Shown: one piece after another, positions 26,825 through 35,767 of the stretch
Position numbering within the stretch: the stretch's first letter is position 1
Layout: each line of letters starts with the position of its first letter
Assembly (NCBI GenBank): GCA_031365725.1
Contig: JANLYQ010000010.1
Location: forward strand, 113,783-177,782
DNA: 64,000 nucleotides
Reading direction: 5' to 3'
Origin: JANLYQ01 sp031365725
GTDB lineage: Bacteria > Actinomycetota > Actinomycetes > JACCUZ01
Made by a program: the position numbers and the translations under genes
Notes under the pieces: model-generated
Database searches by the model: none
Seen by the model: only the letters and a program-made list of their open reading frames with translations
What the model was told of the DNA's origin: nothing

Positions 26825-28057
26825 GTGAGCGGGCTGGTGAGACGTGACGTGGTGGTGCTGGGCTCGACCGGATCGGTCGGCAGCCAGGCGCTGCAGGTCT
26901 GCGCCGCGGCCCCGGACCGGTTCCGCGTGGTCGGCCTGGCAGCGGGCGGCAACGACGTGGCGCTGCTGGCACGGCAGGCTCTGGAGCTGCAGGTCGAGGT
27001 CGTTGCCGTGGCGCGCGCCAGTGTCGCCCAAGACCTGCAGCTGGCGTTCTACGCCGCGGCCAAGGCCGGTGGCTACTCGGCCGGCGCGCACCCGGTGCCC
27101 AAGATCCTGGCCGGCCCGGAGGCCGCAGCCGAGCTGGCTCGTTGGCCTTGCGACGTCGTGCTCAACGCCATCACCGGCTCGATCGGGCTGGCCCCGACCC
27201 TGGCTGCGCTCGAGGAGGGGCACACGGTCGCGCTGGCCAACAAGGAGTCGCTGGTCGCGGGCGGCCCTCTGGTGCGCGCGGCCATGACCCGCCGGGACCA
27301 GATCGTGCCGCTGGACTCCGAGCACTCGGCGTTGGCCCAGTGCCTGCGCGGTGGGGCCGCGCACGAGGTCGCGCGGCTGGTGCTGACCGCCAGCGGCGGG
27401 CCGTTCCGCGGCCGGAGCCGTGCCGAGCTGGCCGACGTCACCGTCGAGCAGGCTCTCGCCCACCCGACGTGGGCGATGGGACCGGTGGTCACGATCAACT
27501 CCGCCACCATGGTCAACAAGGGGCTCGAGGTGCTCGAGGCGCACCTGCTCTTCGACATCCCGTTGGACCGCGTCGACGTCGTCGTACACCCACAGTCGGT
27601 GGTGCACTCCATGGTCGAGTACGTCGACGGGTCCACCCTTGCCCAGGTAAGCCCGCCGGACATGCGGCTGCCGATCGCGGTCGGGCTCGCGTGGCCCGAC
27701 CGGGTGCCCGGCGCTGCCCCCGCGTGCGACTGGTCGACCGCCGCCACCTGGGAGTTCCTCCCGCTGGACGATCAGGCGTTCCCCGCGGTGCGGCTCGCTC
27801 GGGCCGCTGGCGCTGCAGCCGGGGCCGCGCCGGCGGTCTTCAACGCCGCCAACGAGGTGGCCGTGGCGGCGTTCCTCGACCACCGCCTCGCGTTCACCGG
27901 CATCGTCGAGACGCTTGAGCAGGTGGTCGCCGAGCACGTGGCCCGGGTCGATGCTGGTCATGCGGTCAGGAACCTCTCGACACCTGCCGATGTTGTGGAG
28001 GCAGAGACCTGGGCCCGCGGCCGGGCCACCGAGCTGACCCGAGGAGAGCACGACTGA
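26825..28057 (+). CDS. dxr: 1-deoxy-D-xylulose 5-phosphate reductoisomerase
   Basis: A 410-residue cytoplasmic enzyme of the MEP isoprenoid pathway; it rearranges and reduces DXP to MEP with NADPH. GSTGSVGSQALQV at the N-terminus binds NADPH, ANKESLVAGGPLV and PLDSEHSALAQCL form the metal/substrate site, LTASGGPFRG is the catalytic loop and MGPVVTINSATMVNKGLE follows. GTG 26825 gives the normal N-terminus. Its stop shares a base with the rip ATG; ispG of the same pathway is two genes downstream. A -10-like GAGACT ends 6 bases before GTG, suggesting a leaderless message. Confidence 0.95.
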   Translation: MSGLVRRDVVVLGSTGSVGSQALQVCAAAPDRFRVVGLAAGGNDVALLARQALELQVEVVAVARASVAQDLQLAFYAAAKAGGYSAGAHPVPKILAGPEAAAELARWPCDVVLNAITGSIGLAPTLAALEEGHTVALANKESLVAGGPLVRAAMTRRDQIVPLDSEHSALAQCLRGGAAHEVARLVLTASGGPFRGRSRAELADVTVEQALAHPTWAMGPVVTINSATMVNKGLEVLEAHLLFDIPLDRVDVVVHPQSVVHSMVEYVDGSTLAQVSPPDMRLPIAVGLAWPDRVPGAAPACDWSTAATWEFLPLDDQAFPAVRLARAAGAAAGAAPAVFNAANEVAVAAFLDHRLAFTGIVETLEQVVAEHVARVDAGHAVRNLSTPADVVEAETWARGRATELTRGEHD

Positions 28058-29313
28058 TGAGCTTTTGGTCCGGCGTCCTCATCTTCGCCCTCGGCATCCT
28101 GGCGTCGGTCTGCCTGCACGAGGCCGGCCACCTGGTCACGGCCAAGAGCTTCGGCATGAAGGCCACCCAGTACTTCGCGGGGTTCGGCCCGACGGTGTTC
28201 TCCTTCCGCCGCGGCGAGACGGAGTACGGCCTCAAAGCCGTCCCGCTCGGCGGCTTCGTCAAGATCATCGGCATGACGCCGCTGGAGACCGTGCCGCCGG
28301 AGGATGAGGCCCGCAGCTTCTGGCGGTTCCCGCTCTGGCAGCGGACCGTGGTGCTGGTGGCCGGGTCCGCGACGCACTTCGTGCTCGCGATCCTCGTGTT
28401 CTACGCGACTGCGCTGACGACCGGACTGCCCAACGCGGCTGCCGCCAGCTTCGACCCGCTGACAGCGGCTCCCGTCATCGGTGCGATCGCCCCGTGCGTC
28501 GTGCCGGGCTACGACGTCGACAAGCAGGGCTACCTGCGTGACTGCAGGGTCGGCGACCCGGCAGCGCCCGCCCGGCTGGCCGGACTGCGGGCCGGTGACC
28601 GCATTCTCTCGGTCGGGGGCGCCGCCGTGACGACGTACGGCGACGTGGTCAAGCGGGTCCGCGCGACCCCGCCGGGGCCGGTGCCCGTGACCTACCGCCG
28701 GCATGGGCAGGAGCTCAGCACCCTCGTGACCCTGGTCGCGACCCAGCGACACGGCATCAATGACACGACGGGCAAGGGTCCGCTGAAGACCGTGTCGGCC
28801 ATCGGCATCCAGGTGCGTTCACCGAAGGGCCTGATCCACTACGGGCCGGGCGCTGCGGTCGGCGCCTCGACGTCGTTCCTGGGCAGCACGGTCAAGCAGA
28901 CCTTCTCGGCGGTCGGCCAGTTCCCGTCGAAGATCCCCAAGCTGGTGGACGCGATCGGTGGCGCCAAGCGGGACACCGCGACCCCGATCAGTGTGGTCGG
29001 TGCCAGCCGGTTGGGCGGCGAGGCGATCCAGCTGGGTGAGCCGATCTTCTTCCTGCTGCTGCTCGGCGGGCTCAACGTGTTCATCGGTGTCTTCAACCTG
29101 TTCCCTCTTCTGCCGTTGGACGGCGGCCACGTGGCGATCGCCTGGTTCGAGCGGGTGCGGGCCTGGCTCGCGGCCCGACGCGGTCGCCCCGACCCGGGTC
29201 GGGTGGACTACAACCGGCTGCTGCCCGCGACGTACCTGGTGATCGCGGTGTTCGCCGGGGTGACGGTGCTCACCCTGGCCGCCGACATCGTGAACCCGAT
29301 CACGCTGCAGTAA
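28057..29313 (+). CDS. RIP metalloprotease (site-2 protease, Rip1/RseP family)
   Basis: A 418-residue intramembrane zinc protease. HEAGH at 21-25 in the first membrane helix binds zinc; GFGPTVFSFRRGETEYGLKAVPLGG follows as the membrane-reentrant region (two short pieces), a PDZ domain spans about 170-260 (RLAGLRAGDRILSVGG), and NLFPLLPLDGGH near 345 supplies the third zinc ligand. It cleaves membrane anti-sigma factors or other substrates within the bilayer. The ATG overlaps the dxr stop. The dxr-rip-ispG order is standard in actinomycetes. Confidence 0.93.
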   Translation: MSFWSGVLIFALGILASVCLHEAGHLVTAKSFGMKATQYFAGFGPTVFSFRRGETEYGLKAVPLGGFVKIIGMTPLETVPPEDEARSFWRFPLWQRTVVLVAGSATHFVLAILVFYATALTTGLPNAAAASFDPLTAAPVIGAIAPCVVPGYDVDKQGYLRDCRVGDPAAPARLAGLRAGDRILSVGGAAVTTYGDVVKRVRATPPGPVPVTYRRHGQELSTLVTLVATQRHGINDTTGKGPLKTVSAIGIQVRSPKGLIHYGPGAAVGASTSFLGSTVKQTFSAVGQFPSKIPKLVDAIGGAKRDTATPISVVGASRLGGEAIQLGEPIFFLLLLGGLNVFIGVFNLFPLLPLDGGHVAIAWFERVRAWLAARRGRPDPGRVDYNRLLPATYLVIAVFAGVTVLTLAADIVNPITLQ

Positions 29314-29350
29314 GCGGGCAGGGAGCCGGCGTGGGAGCGATACTGGAAGC

Positions 29351-30505
29351 GTGACCATCAACCTCGGCATGCCCGAGACGCCTCCCCGCCCGCTCGCGAC
29401 CCGCCGGGTGTCCCGGCAGATCGACGTGGGCGGTGTGCTGGTCGGTGGCGACGCCCCCGTCTCGGTGCAGTCGATGACGACCACCCCGACGACCGACATC
29501 AACGCGACACTGCAGCAGATCGCCGAGCTGACCGCGACGGGCTGTCAGATCGTGCGGGTCGCCTGCCCGACCCAGGACGACGCCGACGCGCTCGCGGTCA
29601 TCGCGAAGAAGTCGCAGATCCCGGTGATCGCCGACATCCACTTCCAGCCGAAGTATGTCTTCGCAGCGATCGACGCCGGGTGTGCCGCCGTCCGGGTCAA
29701 TCCGGGCAACATCAAGGCGTTCGACGGCAAGGTCAAGGAGATCGCGGACGCCGCCAATGCGGCCCGCGTGCCTATCCGGATCGGGGTCAACGCCGGGTCG
29801 CTGGACAAGCGGCTGCTGGCGAAGTACGGCAAGGCCACACCCGAGGCGCTGGTCGAGTCGGCGCTGTGGGAGTGCTCGCTGTTCGAGGAGCACGGCTTCC
29901 GCGACATCAAGATCTCCGTGAAGCACAACGACCCCGTGGTGATGGTCAACGCCTACCGGCTGCTCGCGCAGCAGTGCGACTACCCGCTGCACCTCGGAGT
30001 GACCGAGGCAGGCCCGGCGTTCCAGGGCACCATCAAGTCGGCCGTCGCGTTCGGTGCGCTGCTGGCCGAGGGCATCGGCGACACGATCCGGGTGTCGCTC
30101 TCGGCGCCGCCGGTCGAGGAGGTCAAGGTCGGCAACCAGATCCTCGAGTCGCTCGGGCTCAAGCAGCGCGGCCTCGAGATCGTGTCCTTCCCGTCGTGCG
30201 GGCGGGCCCAGGTCGACGTCTACACGTTGGCCGACCAGGTGACCGCCGGTCTCGAGGGTCTCACCGTGCCGCTGCGGGTCGCCGTCATGGGCTGCGTCGT
30301 CAACGGTCCCGGCGAGGCGCGCGAGGCCGACCTCGGGGTGGCGTCGGGCAACGGCAAGGGGCAGATCTTCGTCAGAGGCGAGGTCATCAAGACCGTGCCC
30401 GAGTCGATGATCGTCGAGACACTCATCGAGGAAGCGATGCGGATCGCTGAGCAGATGGAGTCCGAGGGCGTAGCCTCTGGCCAGCCTGCGGTGAGCGTCT
30501 CCTAG
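29351..30505 (+). CDS. ispG: 4-hydroxy-3-methylbut-2-enyl diphosphate synthase (flavodoxin)
   Basis: A 384-residue Fe-S enzyme of the MEP pathway converting MEcPP to HMBPP. VQSMTTTPTTDINATLQQI near the N-terminus, VRVNPGNIK, HLGVTEAG and the cluster-binding cysteines in FPSCGRAQ and MGCVVNGPGEAREADLG are present. GTG 29351 is preceded by GATACT-N6, consistent with a leaderless start, and no Shine-Dalgarno fits well. It follows rip by 37 bases. Confidence 0.95.
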   Translation: MTINLGMPETPPRPLATRRVSRQIDVGGVLVGGDAPVSVQSMTTTPTTDINATLQQIAELTATGCQIVRVACPTQDDADALAVIAKKSQIPVIADIHFQPKYVFAAIDAGCAAVRVNPGNIKAFDGKVKEIADAANAARVPIRIGVNAGSLDKRLLAKYGKATPEALVESALWECSLFEEHGFRDIKISVKHNDPVVMVNAYRLLAQQCDYPLHLGVTEAGPAFQGTIKSAVAFGALLAEGIGDTIRVSLSAPPVEEVKVGNQILESLGLKQRGLEIVSFPSCGRAQVDVYTLADQVTAGLEGLTVPLRVAVMGCVVNGPGEAREADLGVASGNGKGQIFVRGEVIKTVPESMIVETLIEEAMRIAEQMESEGVASGQPAVSVS

Positions 30506-30551
30506 AACGCGACCCGGCGCGGGCCAAGGGCGCTGGAGAAAGGGGCCGCAC

Positions 30552-31394
30552 GTGTTGCGCAGCACGTCGCTGCACGTCCTGCGGCCCGACGACCTCGCGG
30601 CCGTGGACGACATCCTTTCCCGCGACCCGGTGGCGGACGTCTTCGTGGCCTCGCGGGTGGAGGCGGTAGGGCTCGACCCGTCCCGACTGGGCGGCGAGAT
30701 GTGGGGCTTCGCGGTCGACGGCCGTCTCGAGTCCCTGTGTCATGCCGGGGCCAACCTGGTGCCGGTCCAGGCCGGGCCCGAGGCCGTGGCGGCCTTCGCC
30801 GACCGGGCTCGCCGGCAGGGTCGGCGCTGCGCGTCGATCGTGGGCGAGCGCGATGCCGTCGCCGGGCTCTGGGCCGAGCTGGAACCGACGTGGGGCAGGG
30901 CGCGCGACGTGCGCGACCCGCAGCCGCTGATGGCGCTGACCGGTCCGCCGGCCGTGGCACCCGACCCGCTGGTCCGCCGGGTACGCCCGGACGAGATCGA
31001 CCTCCTGGTGCCGGCCTGCATCGCGATGTTCACCGAGGAGGTGGGCGTCTCACCGCTGGGTGCTGACGGCGGGGCGTCGTACCGGATGCGGGTGGCTGAG
31101 CTCGTACGCCTCGGCCATGCGTTCGCCCGCATCGAGGACGGGCGCGTGGTCTTCAAGGCCGAGATCGGCTCAGTGAGCTCGACCGCCTGTCAGGTGCAGG
31201 GTGTGTGGGTGCCCCCTGACCTGCGCGGCCGGGGTCTCGCGGCGCCCGGCATGGCTGCGGTGGCGGTCCTTGCTGCGGTCGAGGTGGCCCCGATCGTCAG
31301 CCTCTACGTCAACGACTTCAACGCGGCGGCTCGGGCGACGTATCGACGGGTGGGGTTCACCGACGTCGGCGCCTTCATGTCCGTCCTCTTCTGA
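30552..31394 (+). CDS. GNAT family N-acetyltransferase with N-terminal DUF4081
   Basis: A 280-residue two-domain acetyltransferase. Residues about 1-140 are the DUF4081 domain (RDPVADVFVASRVEAVGL...GEMWGF, then SIVGERDAVAGLW); residues 140-280 are a GNAT fold with the acetyl-CoA loop VQGVWVPPDLRGRGLA and the C-terminal YVNDFNAAARATYRRVGF. Family genes sit downstream of ispG in many actinomycetes, but the acceptor substrate is unknown. GTG 30552 follows GAGAAAGGGG. Confidence 0.88.
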   Translation: MLRSTSLHVLRPDDLAAVDDILSRDPVADVFVASRVEAVGLDPSRLGGEMWGFAVDGRLESLCHAGANLVPVQAGPEAVAAFADRARRQGRRCASIVGERDAVAGLWAELEPTWGRARDVRDPQPLMALTGPPAVAPDPLVRRVRPDEIDLLVPACIAMFTEEVGVSPLGADGGASYRMRVAELVRLGHAFARIEDGRVVFKAEIGSVSSTACQVQGVWVPPDLRGRGLAAPGMAAVAVLAAVEVAPIVSLYVNDFNAAARATYRRVGFTDVGAFMSVLF

Positions 31395-31409
31395 GCCAGG
31401 GTTCTCGGC

Positions 31410-31433
31410 GGACATAGCGAGTACGCTATGTCC
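31410..31433. promoter_or_regulatory. Perfect palindromic operator of the xre gene
   Basis: GGACATAGCG-AGTA-CGCTATGTCC, 10-bp perfect arms with a 4-base spacer. It ends immediately before ATG 31434 and covers the -10-like TACGCT (31422-31427). The obvious role is autorepression by the XRE protein. Confidence 0.75.
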
Positions 31434-31838
31434 ATGAGGACAGCGGCCCGTGCTCGTCAGCCCGCTACTGCTGCGCGGCCGGCGTCGCCGCGACGGCCGC
31501 GGCACCTGCTGGCCAACGACCTGGTCCGGGAGGCGCGCAAGCGGGCCGGCCTGACCCAACGGGAGCTGGCTGAGCGAACCGGGACCACCCAGTCGGCCAT
31601 CGCGCGGCTCGAGAACGGCGGCACTGCGCCCAGCCTCGAGCTGGTGCTGGCGCTGGTGCGGGCCTGCGACCTCGATCTGGATGTTTCTCTGGTCGAGCGC
31701 GACGACGCAGACTGGTGGCAGGCAGGCGCCGTGGCGGCGATGACGCCGGAACAGCGGGTCCGCCGCCATGAGCGGGTGGCCCGGCAGCTGGTTGAGTTCC
31801 GCCGTGCCGGGGAGCGGGGGCGTCACGGAGCTGCCTGA
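31434..31838 (+). CDS. XRE family HTH regulator, probable antitoxin
   Basis: A protein of about 134 residues with a single Cro/CI-type helix-turn-helix (about 30-85: LVREARKRAGLTQRELAE, TTQSAIARLENGG). The N-terminus is basic and disordered; the C-terminus is charged. ATG 31434 sits 6 bases after a TACGCT -10-like box, so a leaderless start is likely; ATG 31428, inside the palindrome, is the alternative. The following nucleotidyltransferase gene overlaps it. This arrangement suggests an antitoxin that represses its own promoter. Confidence 0.8.
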   Translation: MRTAARARQPATAARPASPRRPRHLLANDLVREARKRAGLTQRELAERTGTTQSAIARLENGGTAPSLELVLALVRACDLDLDVSLVERDDADWWQAGAVAAMTPEQRVRRHERVARQLVEFRRAGERGRHGAA

Positions 31839-32343
31839 ACTCGACGGCGGCGCGATCCTCAGCGTGCTCGATCGGCACAAGGTCGCATTCGTCCTCATCG
31901 GCGGTTTCGCGGCGATCGTGCACGGGTCGCCGTTCCCGACCGAGGACATCGACCTCACCCCGGAGCGGTCGGCCGACAACCTGGCTCGGCTCTCGGACGC
32001 CTTGCGTGAGCTGAACGCGCGAGTGCGTGCCCACGGCGTCGACGAACCGTTGCCCTTCAACCACGACGCCACGAGCCTCGGCGACGTCGGCGTGTGGAAC
32101 CTCGTCACGACGCATGGGATCCTCGGCATCTCTTTCGTCCCGACCGGCACAAGCGGCTACCCCGATCTCGTCAAGGACTCGTCAGCCGAGACCATCTTCG
32201 GGGTGGTCGTTCACGTAGCCAGCCTCGCTGACATCATCCGCAGCAAGCAGGCCGCCAACCGGCTCAAGGACCAACGCGTCCTGCCCACCCTCCGCGAGCT
32301 GCTCGCTCGCCGGCTGGAGAACCCCGGCCCCGCGCCGGACTGA
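31804..32343 (+). CDS. Nucleotidyltransferase (MNT/AbiEii-like), probable toxin or partner of the XRE protein
   Basis: A protein of about 179 residues with a minimal nucleotidyltransferase core: FVLIGGFAAIVHGSPFPTED followed by IDL supplies the Gly-Gly-Phe/Gly-Ser motif and the two metal-binding aspartates. Later segments (LADIIRSKQAANRLKDQRVLP) match the C-terminal helices seen in this family. GTG 31804 gives the family N-terminus with little extra; ATG 31768 is an alternative. It overlaps xre by at least 35 bases. Such enzymes act as toxins by modifying tRNA, or as antitoxins AMPylating partners; which applies here cannot be read from sequence. Confidence 0.78.
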   Translation: MPGSGGVTELPELDGGAILSVLDRHKVAFVLIGGFAAIVHGSPFPTEDIDLTPERSADNLARLSDALRELNARVRAHGVDEPLPFNHDATSLGDVGVWNLVTTHGILGISFVPTGTSGYPDLVKDSSAETIFGVVVHVASLADIIRSKQAANRLKDQRVLPTLRELLARRLENPGPAPD

Positions 32344-32380
32344 AACTCAGGTCCGCAAACGGAGTACCACTCGATATCCT

Positions 32381-32397
32381 CGGCGGTCTGCCCGCCG
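32381..32397 (+). terminator. Short hairpin upstream of proS
   Basis: CGGCGG-TCTGC-CCGCCG, a perfect 6-bp GC stem 38 bases after the nucleotidyltransferase stop and 27 before the proS start. It may end the xre transcript or lie in the proS leader. Confidence 0.35.
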
Positions 32398-32423
32398 CTA
32401 GCTTCCCGACGAACGGACACCCT

Positions 32424-34196
32424 GTGCTGCTGCGCATGTCGACGCTGTTCCTGCGGACCCTGCGCGAGGACCCGGCCGACGCCGAGGTGCCGAGCCACCG
32501 GCTGCTGGTGCGGGCCGGCTACATCCGGCGAGCGGCGCCCGGTGGCTACACCTGGCTGCCGCTGGGCTGGCGGGTGCTGCGCAAGATCGAGGCGATCATC
32601 CGCGACGAGATGGACGCGATGGGCGCCCACGAGGTGCACTTCCCCGCGCTGCTGCCCCGCGAGCCGTACGAGAAGAGCAACCGCTGGACGGAGTACGGCG
32701 ACGACCTCTTCCGGCTCCAGGACCGAAAGGGCGCCGACTTCCTGCTCGGCCCGACCCACGAAGAGCTCTTCACCTTGCTGGTGAAGGACCTCTACTCCTC
32801 CTACAAGGACCTGCCGCTCTGGCTCTACCAGATCCAGACCAAGTTCCGCGACGAGGCGCGTCCGCGCGCGGGTCTGCTGCGCGGGCGCGAGTTCGTGATG
32901 AAGGACTCCTACTCCTTCGACGTCGACGACGCCGGCCTCGACCGGTCGTACGCCGCCCACCGCGACGCCTACGTTCGCATCTTCGACCGGCTCGGCCTCG
33001 ACTACGTCATCGTCTCGGCACTGTCCGGGGCGATGGGCGGCTCCAAGAGCGAGGAGTTCCTCACCCCGTGCGACATCGGCGAGGACACCTACGTGCGCTG
33101 CACGGTCTGCGACTACGCCGCCAACGTCGAGGCGCTGCGCACGTTGGTGCCACCCGCTCTGCCGTACGACGACCTTCCCGCCGCCCACGTCGAGGACACG
33201 CCTGACACACCCACGATCGACACGCTGGTCGGGCTGGCCAACGACCGCGCGGACCTGCGCCGCGGCGACCGCGACTGGACCGCCGCCGACACCCTGAAGA
33301 ACGTCGTCGTCAAGCTGCGCCACCCCGACGGCAAGACCGAGGCGCTGGCCATCGGGCTGCCCGGCGACCGCGAGGTCGACCCCAAGCGGCTCGAGGCTGT
33401 CGTGCACCCCTCGGTCGTGCAGCCCTTCACGGAGGAGGACTTCCTCACCCATCCGGGTCTCGTGCGCGGATACATCGGCCCGTCCGCACTCGGCTCCGAC
33501 AAGCCGGCCGGGGTGCGCTACCTGCTCGACCCGCGCGTGGTCGGGGGCACCCGCTGGATCACCGGGGCCAACGAGCCGGGTCGGCACGTGTTCGACCTGG
33601 TGGCCGGTCGCGACTTCACCGGCGACGGCACCGTCGAGGCAGCGTCGGTGCGCGAGGGTGACGCCTGCCCCAACGACGACGGTGGCACGCTGGTGACCGC
33701 CCGCGGCATCGAGATGGGTCACATCTTCCAGCTCGGTCGGAAGTTCGCCGACGCGCTCGACCTCAAGGTGCTCGACGAGCACGGCAAGCAGGTGGTCGTC
33801 ACCATGGGGTCCTACGGCATCGGCCCGTCGCGGGCCGTGGCCGCGATCGCGGAGGCGACCCTTGACGACCTCGGCCTGTGCTGGCCGCGCGCCATTGCGC
33901 CGGTCGACGTGCACCTGGTAGCGACCGGCAAGGACGACGCCGTGTTCGAGGCTGCGCAGACCTTGGCCGACGACCTCGTGGCGCAGGGGCTCGATGTGCT
34001 CTTCGACGACCGGCGCGGGGTCTCGCCCGGCGTGAAGTTCAAGGACGCCGAGCTGCTCGGGATGCCGACGATCGTGGTGGTCGGCAGGTCCCTGGCCGAC
34101 GGCACCATCGAGGTGCGCGACCGGCGCAGCGGCGATCGAGAGGATGTCGCCGTGGCCGACGCGACCGCCGCGGTCGTGCGCGCCTGCCGCCCATGA
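32424..34196 (+). CDS. proS: Prolyl-tRNA synthetase, bacterial type
   Basis: A 590-residue class II synthetase that charges tRNA-Pro. The N-terminus RMSTLFLRTLREDPADAEV, motif 2 region (KFRDEARPRAGLLRGREFVMKDSYSF), the editing insertion between about 225 and 400, motif 3 (GSYGIGPSRAVAAIAE) and the C-terminal anticodon-binding domain (DVHLVATGKDDAVFEAAQTL, short piece) are all visible. GTG 32424 was taken; ATG 32436 is in frame, four codons later. The editing domain implies it clears Ala-tRNA-Pro. The stop overlaps the next ATG. Confidence 0.95.
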   Translation: MLLRMSTLFLRTLREDPADAEVPSHRLLVRAGYIRRAAPGGYTWLPLGWRVLRKIEAIIRDEMDAMGAHEVHFPALLPREPYEKSNRWTEYGDDLFRLQDRKGADFLLGPTHEELFTLLVKDLYSSYKDLPLWLYQIQTKFRDEARPRAGLLRGREFVMKDSYSFDVDDAGLDRSYAAHRDAYVRIFDRLGLDYVIVSALSGAMGGSKSEEFLTPCDIGEDTYVRCTVCDYAANVEALRTLVPPALPYDDLPAAHVEDTPDTPTIDTLVGLANDRADLRRGDRDWTAADTLKNVVVKLRHPDGKTEALAIGLPGDREVDPKRLEAVVHPSVVQPFTEEDFLTHPGLVRGYIGPSALGSDKPAGVRYLLDPRVVGGTRWITGANEPGRHVFDLVAGRDFTGDGTVEAASVREGDACPNDDGGTLVTARGIEMGHIFQLGRKFADALDLKVLDEHGKQVVVTMGSYGIGPSRAVAAIAEATLDDLGLCWPRAIAPVDVHLVATGKDDAVFEAAQTLADDLVAQGLDVLFDDRRGVSPGVKFKDAELLGMPTIVVVGRSLADGTIEVRDRRSGDREDVAVADATAAVVRACRP

Positions 34197-34939
34197 CTGC
34201 GGTGTCTGCGGTCGAGGCGGTCGTCTTCGACTGGGGCGGCACGCTCACCCCGTGGCACACGATCGACCTGCGCGAGCAGTGGCTGCGCTATGCCGAGGTG
34301 GCCGACCCCGACCACGCCGACGAGCTGTCCGCCCGACTGCTCGGGGCTGAGGACGACGCGTGGCGGGCCGGGCGTGAGCACCGACGCTCGGCGACGCTCG
34401 ACCAGATCTTCCGTGGCGTCGGAGTCGAGCCGGTGGGGGAGACGCACGACCGTGCGCTGGCGGCGTACCACGCGTTCTGGGAGCCACACACGTTCACCGA
34501 CCCCGACGTGGCGCCGTTGTTCACCGCCCTGCGCGAGCGCGGCGTCAAGGTGGGGATCCTGTCCAACACCTTGTGGAGTCGCGAGCACCACGAGGACGTC
34601 TTCCGACGCGACGGTGTGCTCGACCTGATCGACGGCGCGACCTACAGCAGCGAGTTGGCATGGACCAAGCCGCACCCCGAGGCGTTCCGCACCGCGATGT
34701 CGGCGGTCGGCGTCACCGATCCTGCGCGCGTGGTGTTCGTCGGCGATCGCCCGTACGAGGACATCCACGGTGCCAAGTCCGTCGGCATGCGCGCCGTGCT
34801 CGTGCCGCACAGCGTCATCCCCGACGAGCAGAAGGGTCACGTCGAGGGCGACCCTGATGCGGTCATCTACCGCCTCGCCGACCTGCTGCCGGCGGTTGAC
34901 GGGTGGCGGTCCGAGGCGGCACCCAGCGTCACGGGCTGA
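34193..34939 (+). CDS. HAD family hydrolase with a DxGGT first motif
   Basis: A 248-residue haloacid dehalogenase-like protein. Motif I reads FDWGGTLTPW: the nucleophile Asp is present but the second Asp of the usual DxD is Gly, as the phosphonatase subgroup has Ala there. Motif II is GILSNT, motif III the Lys in AWTKPHPEAF, motif IV VFVGDRPYEDIHGAK. A helical cap lies between about 30 and 95. It may be a phosphatase of unusual mechanism or substrate. ATGA overlap with proS indicates co-translation. Confidence 0.85.
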   Translation: MTAVSAVEAVVFDWGGTLTPWHTIDLREQWLRYAEVADPDHADELSARLLGAEDDAWRAGREHRRSATLDQIFRGVGVEPVGETHDRALAAYHAFWEPHTFTDPDVAPLFTALRERGVKVGILSNTLWSREHHEDVFRRDGVLDLIDGATYSSELAWTKPHPEAFRTAMSAVGVTDPARVVFVGDRPYEDIHGAKSVGMRAVLVPHSVIPDEQKGHVEGDPDAVIYRLADLLPAVDGWRSEAAPSVTG

Positions 34940-34945
34940 GAGCGC

Positions 34946-35716
34946 GTGCCCGGTCTGCACGACGTGCTGCTGCTGTGCGCGGCGGCGGCGTTCGCCGGCT
35001 GGGTCGATGCGGTGTCCGGCGGCGGAGGTCTGGTGCAGCTGCCGGCGCTGCTGCTGCTCCTGCCCGGAGCCGCACCCGCCGCGGTGCTCGCCACCAACAA
35101 GCTGTCCTCGATCTGCGGCACCACAGCGGCGGCCATCACCTACCAGCGCCGGGTGCGGCCGGACCTGAGGACCGCGCTGCCGATGGCCGTCATCGCACTC
35201 GCCGGTGCGGCCGGCGGAGCCCTGCTCGCCAGCCAGCTGCCGGGATCGGTCTTCCGCCCGCTCGTGCTGGTGCTGCTCGTCGCGGTCGGGACGTGGACCC
35301 TGCTCCGCCCGCGCGCCGGGACGGAGCACCTGCCGCGGCACGCGGGCCGTCGGCACCACGGCATCGCAGCGGGGGTGGGTGCGGTCATCGGCTTCTACGA
35401 CGGCATCTTCGGCCCGGGCACGGGCGCGTTCCTCGTGGTCGCACTCGTCGGGCTGCTCGGCTACGGCTTCCTCCCCGCGTCGGCGACCGCCCGCATCGTC
35501 AACCTCGCGACCAACCTCGGCGCACTGATCGTCTTCGTGCCGCAGGGCGCTCCGCTGTGGCGGCTCGGCCTGGTCATGGGCGGCTGCAACGTCGCGGGCG
35601 GCTGGCTCGGCGCGCACACCGCGATCCGGCAGGGGAGCCGGTTCGTCCGGGTGGTGTTCCTCGTCGTGGTCGCCGCCCTGGTGCTCAAGCTGGGCGTCGA
35701 CACCGTTACGAATTAG
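34946..35716 (+). CDS. TauE/SafE (TSUP) family membrane permease
   Basis: A 256-residue protein with about eight membrane helices. GGGGLVQLPALLLL, NKLSSICGTTAAAI and the second-repeat GFYDGIFGPGTGAFLVVALV are the duplicated motifs of the TSUP family, which moves sulfite, sulfonates or related organic anions. It starts at GTG 34946, six bases after the HAD gene stop. The substrate is not evident from neighbours. Confidence 0.88.
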   Translation: MPGLHDVLLLCAAAAFAGWVDAVSGGGGLVQLPALLLLLPGAAPAAVLATNKLSSICGTTAAAITYQRRVRPDLRTALPMAVIALAGAAGGALLASQLPGSVFRPLVLVLLVAVGTWTLLRPRAGTEHLPRHAGRRHHGIAAGVGAVIGFYDGIFGPGTGAFLVVALVGLLGYGFLPASATARIVNLATNLGALIVFVPQGAPLWRLGLVMGGCNVAGGWLGAHTAIRQGSRFVRVVFLVVVAALVLKLGVDTVTN

Positions 35717-35731
35717 ACATACAACGCATAG

Positions 35732-35761
35732 TTGACATAGACGCAACTAAACCGCTTTAGT
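35732..35761 (+). promoter_or_regulatory. lacI promoter and LacI-type operator
   Basis: TTGACA (35732-35737), 18-base spacer, TTTAGT (35756-35761), with ATG 35768 six bases later, so the message may be leaderless. ACTAAA-CCGC-TTTAGT (35746-35761) is a 6-bp inverted repeat typical of LacI-family sites and covers the -10 box: binding would shut off the operon including lacI itself. Confidence 0.7.
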
Positions 35762-35767
35762 AGCCCC

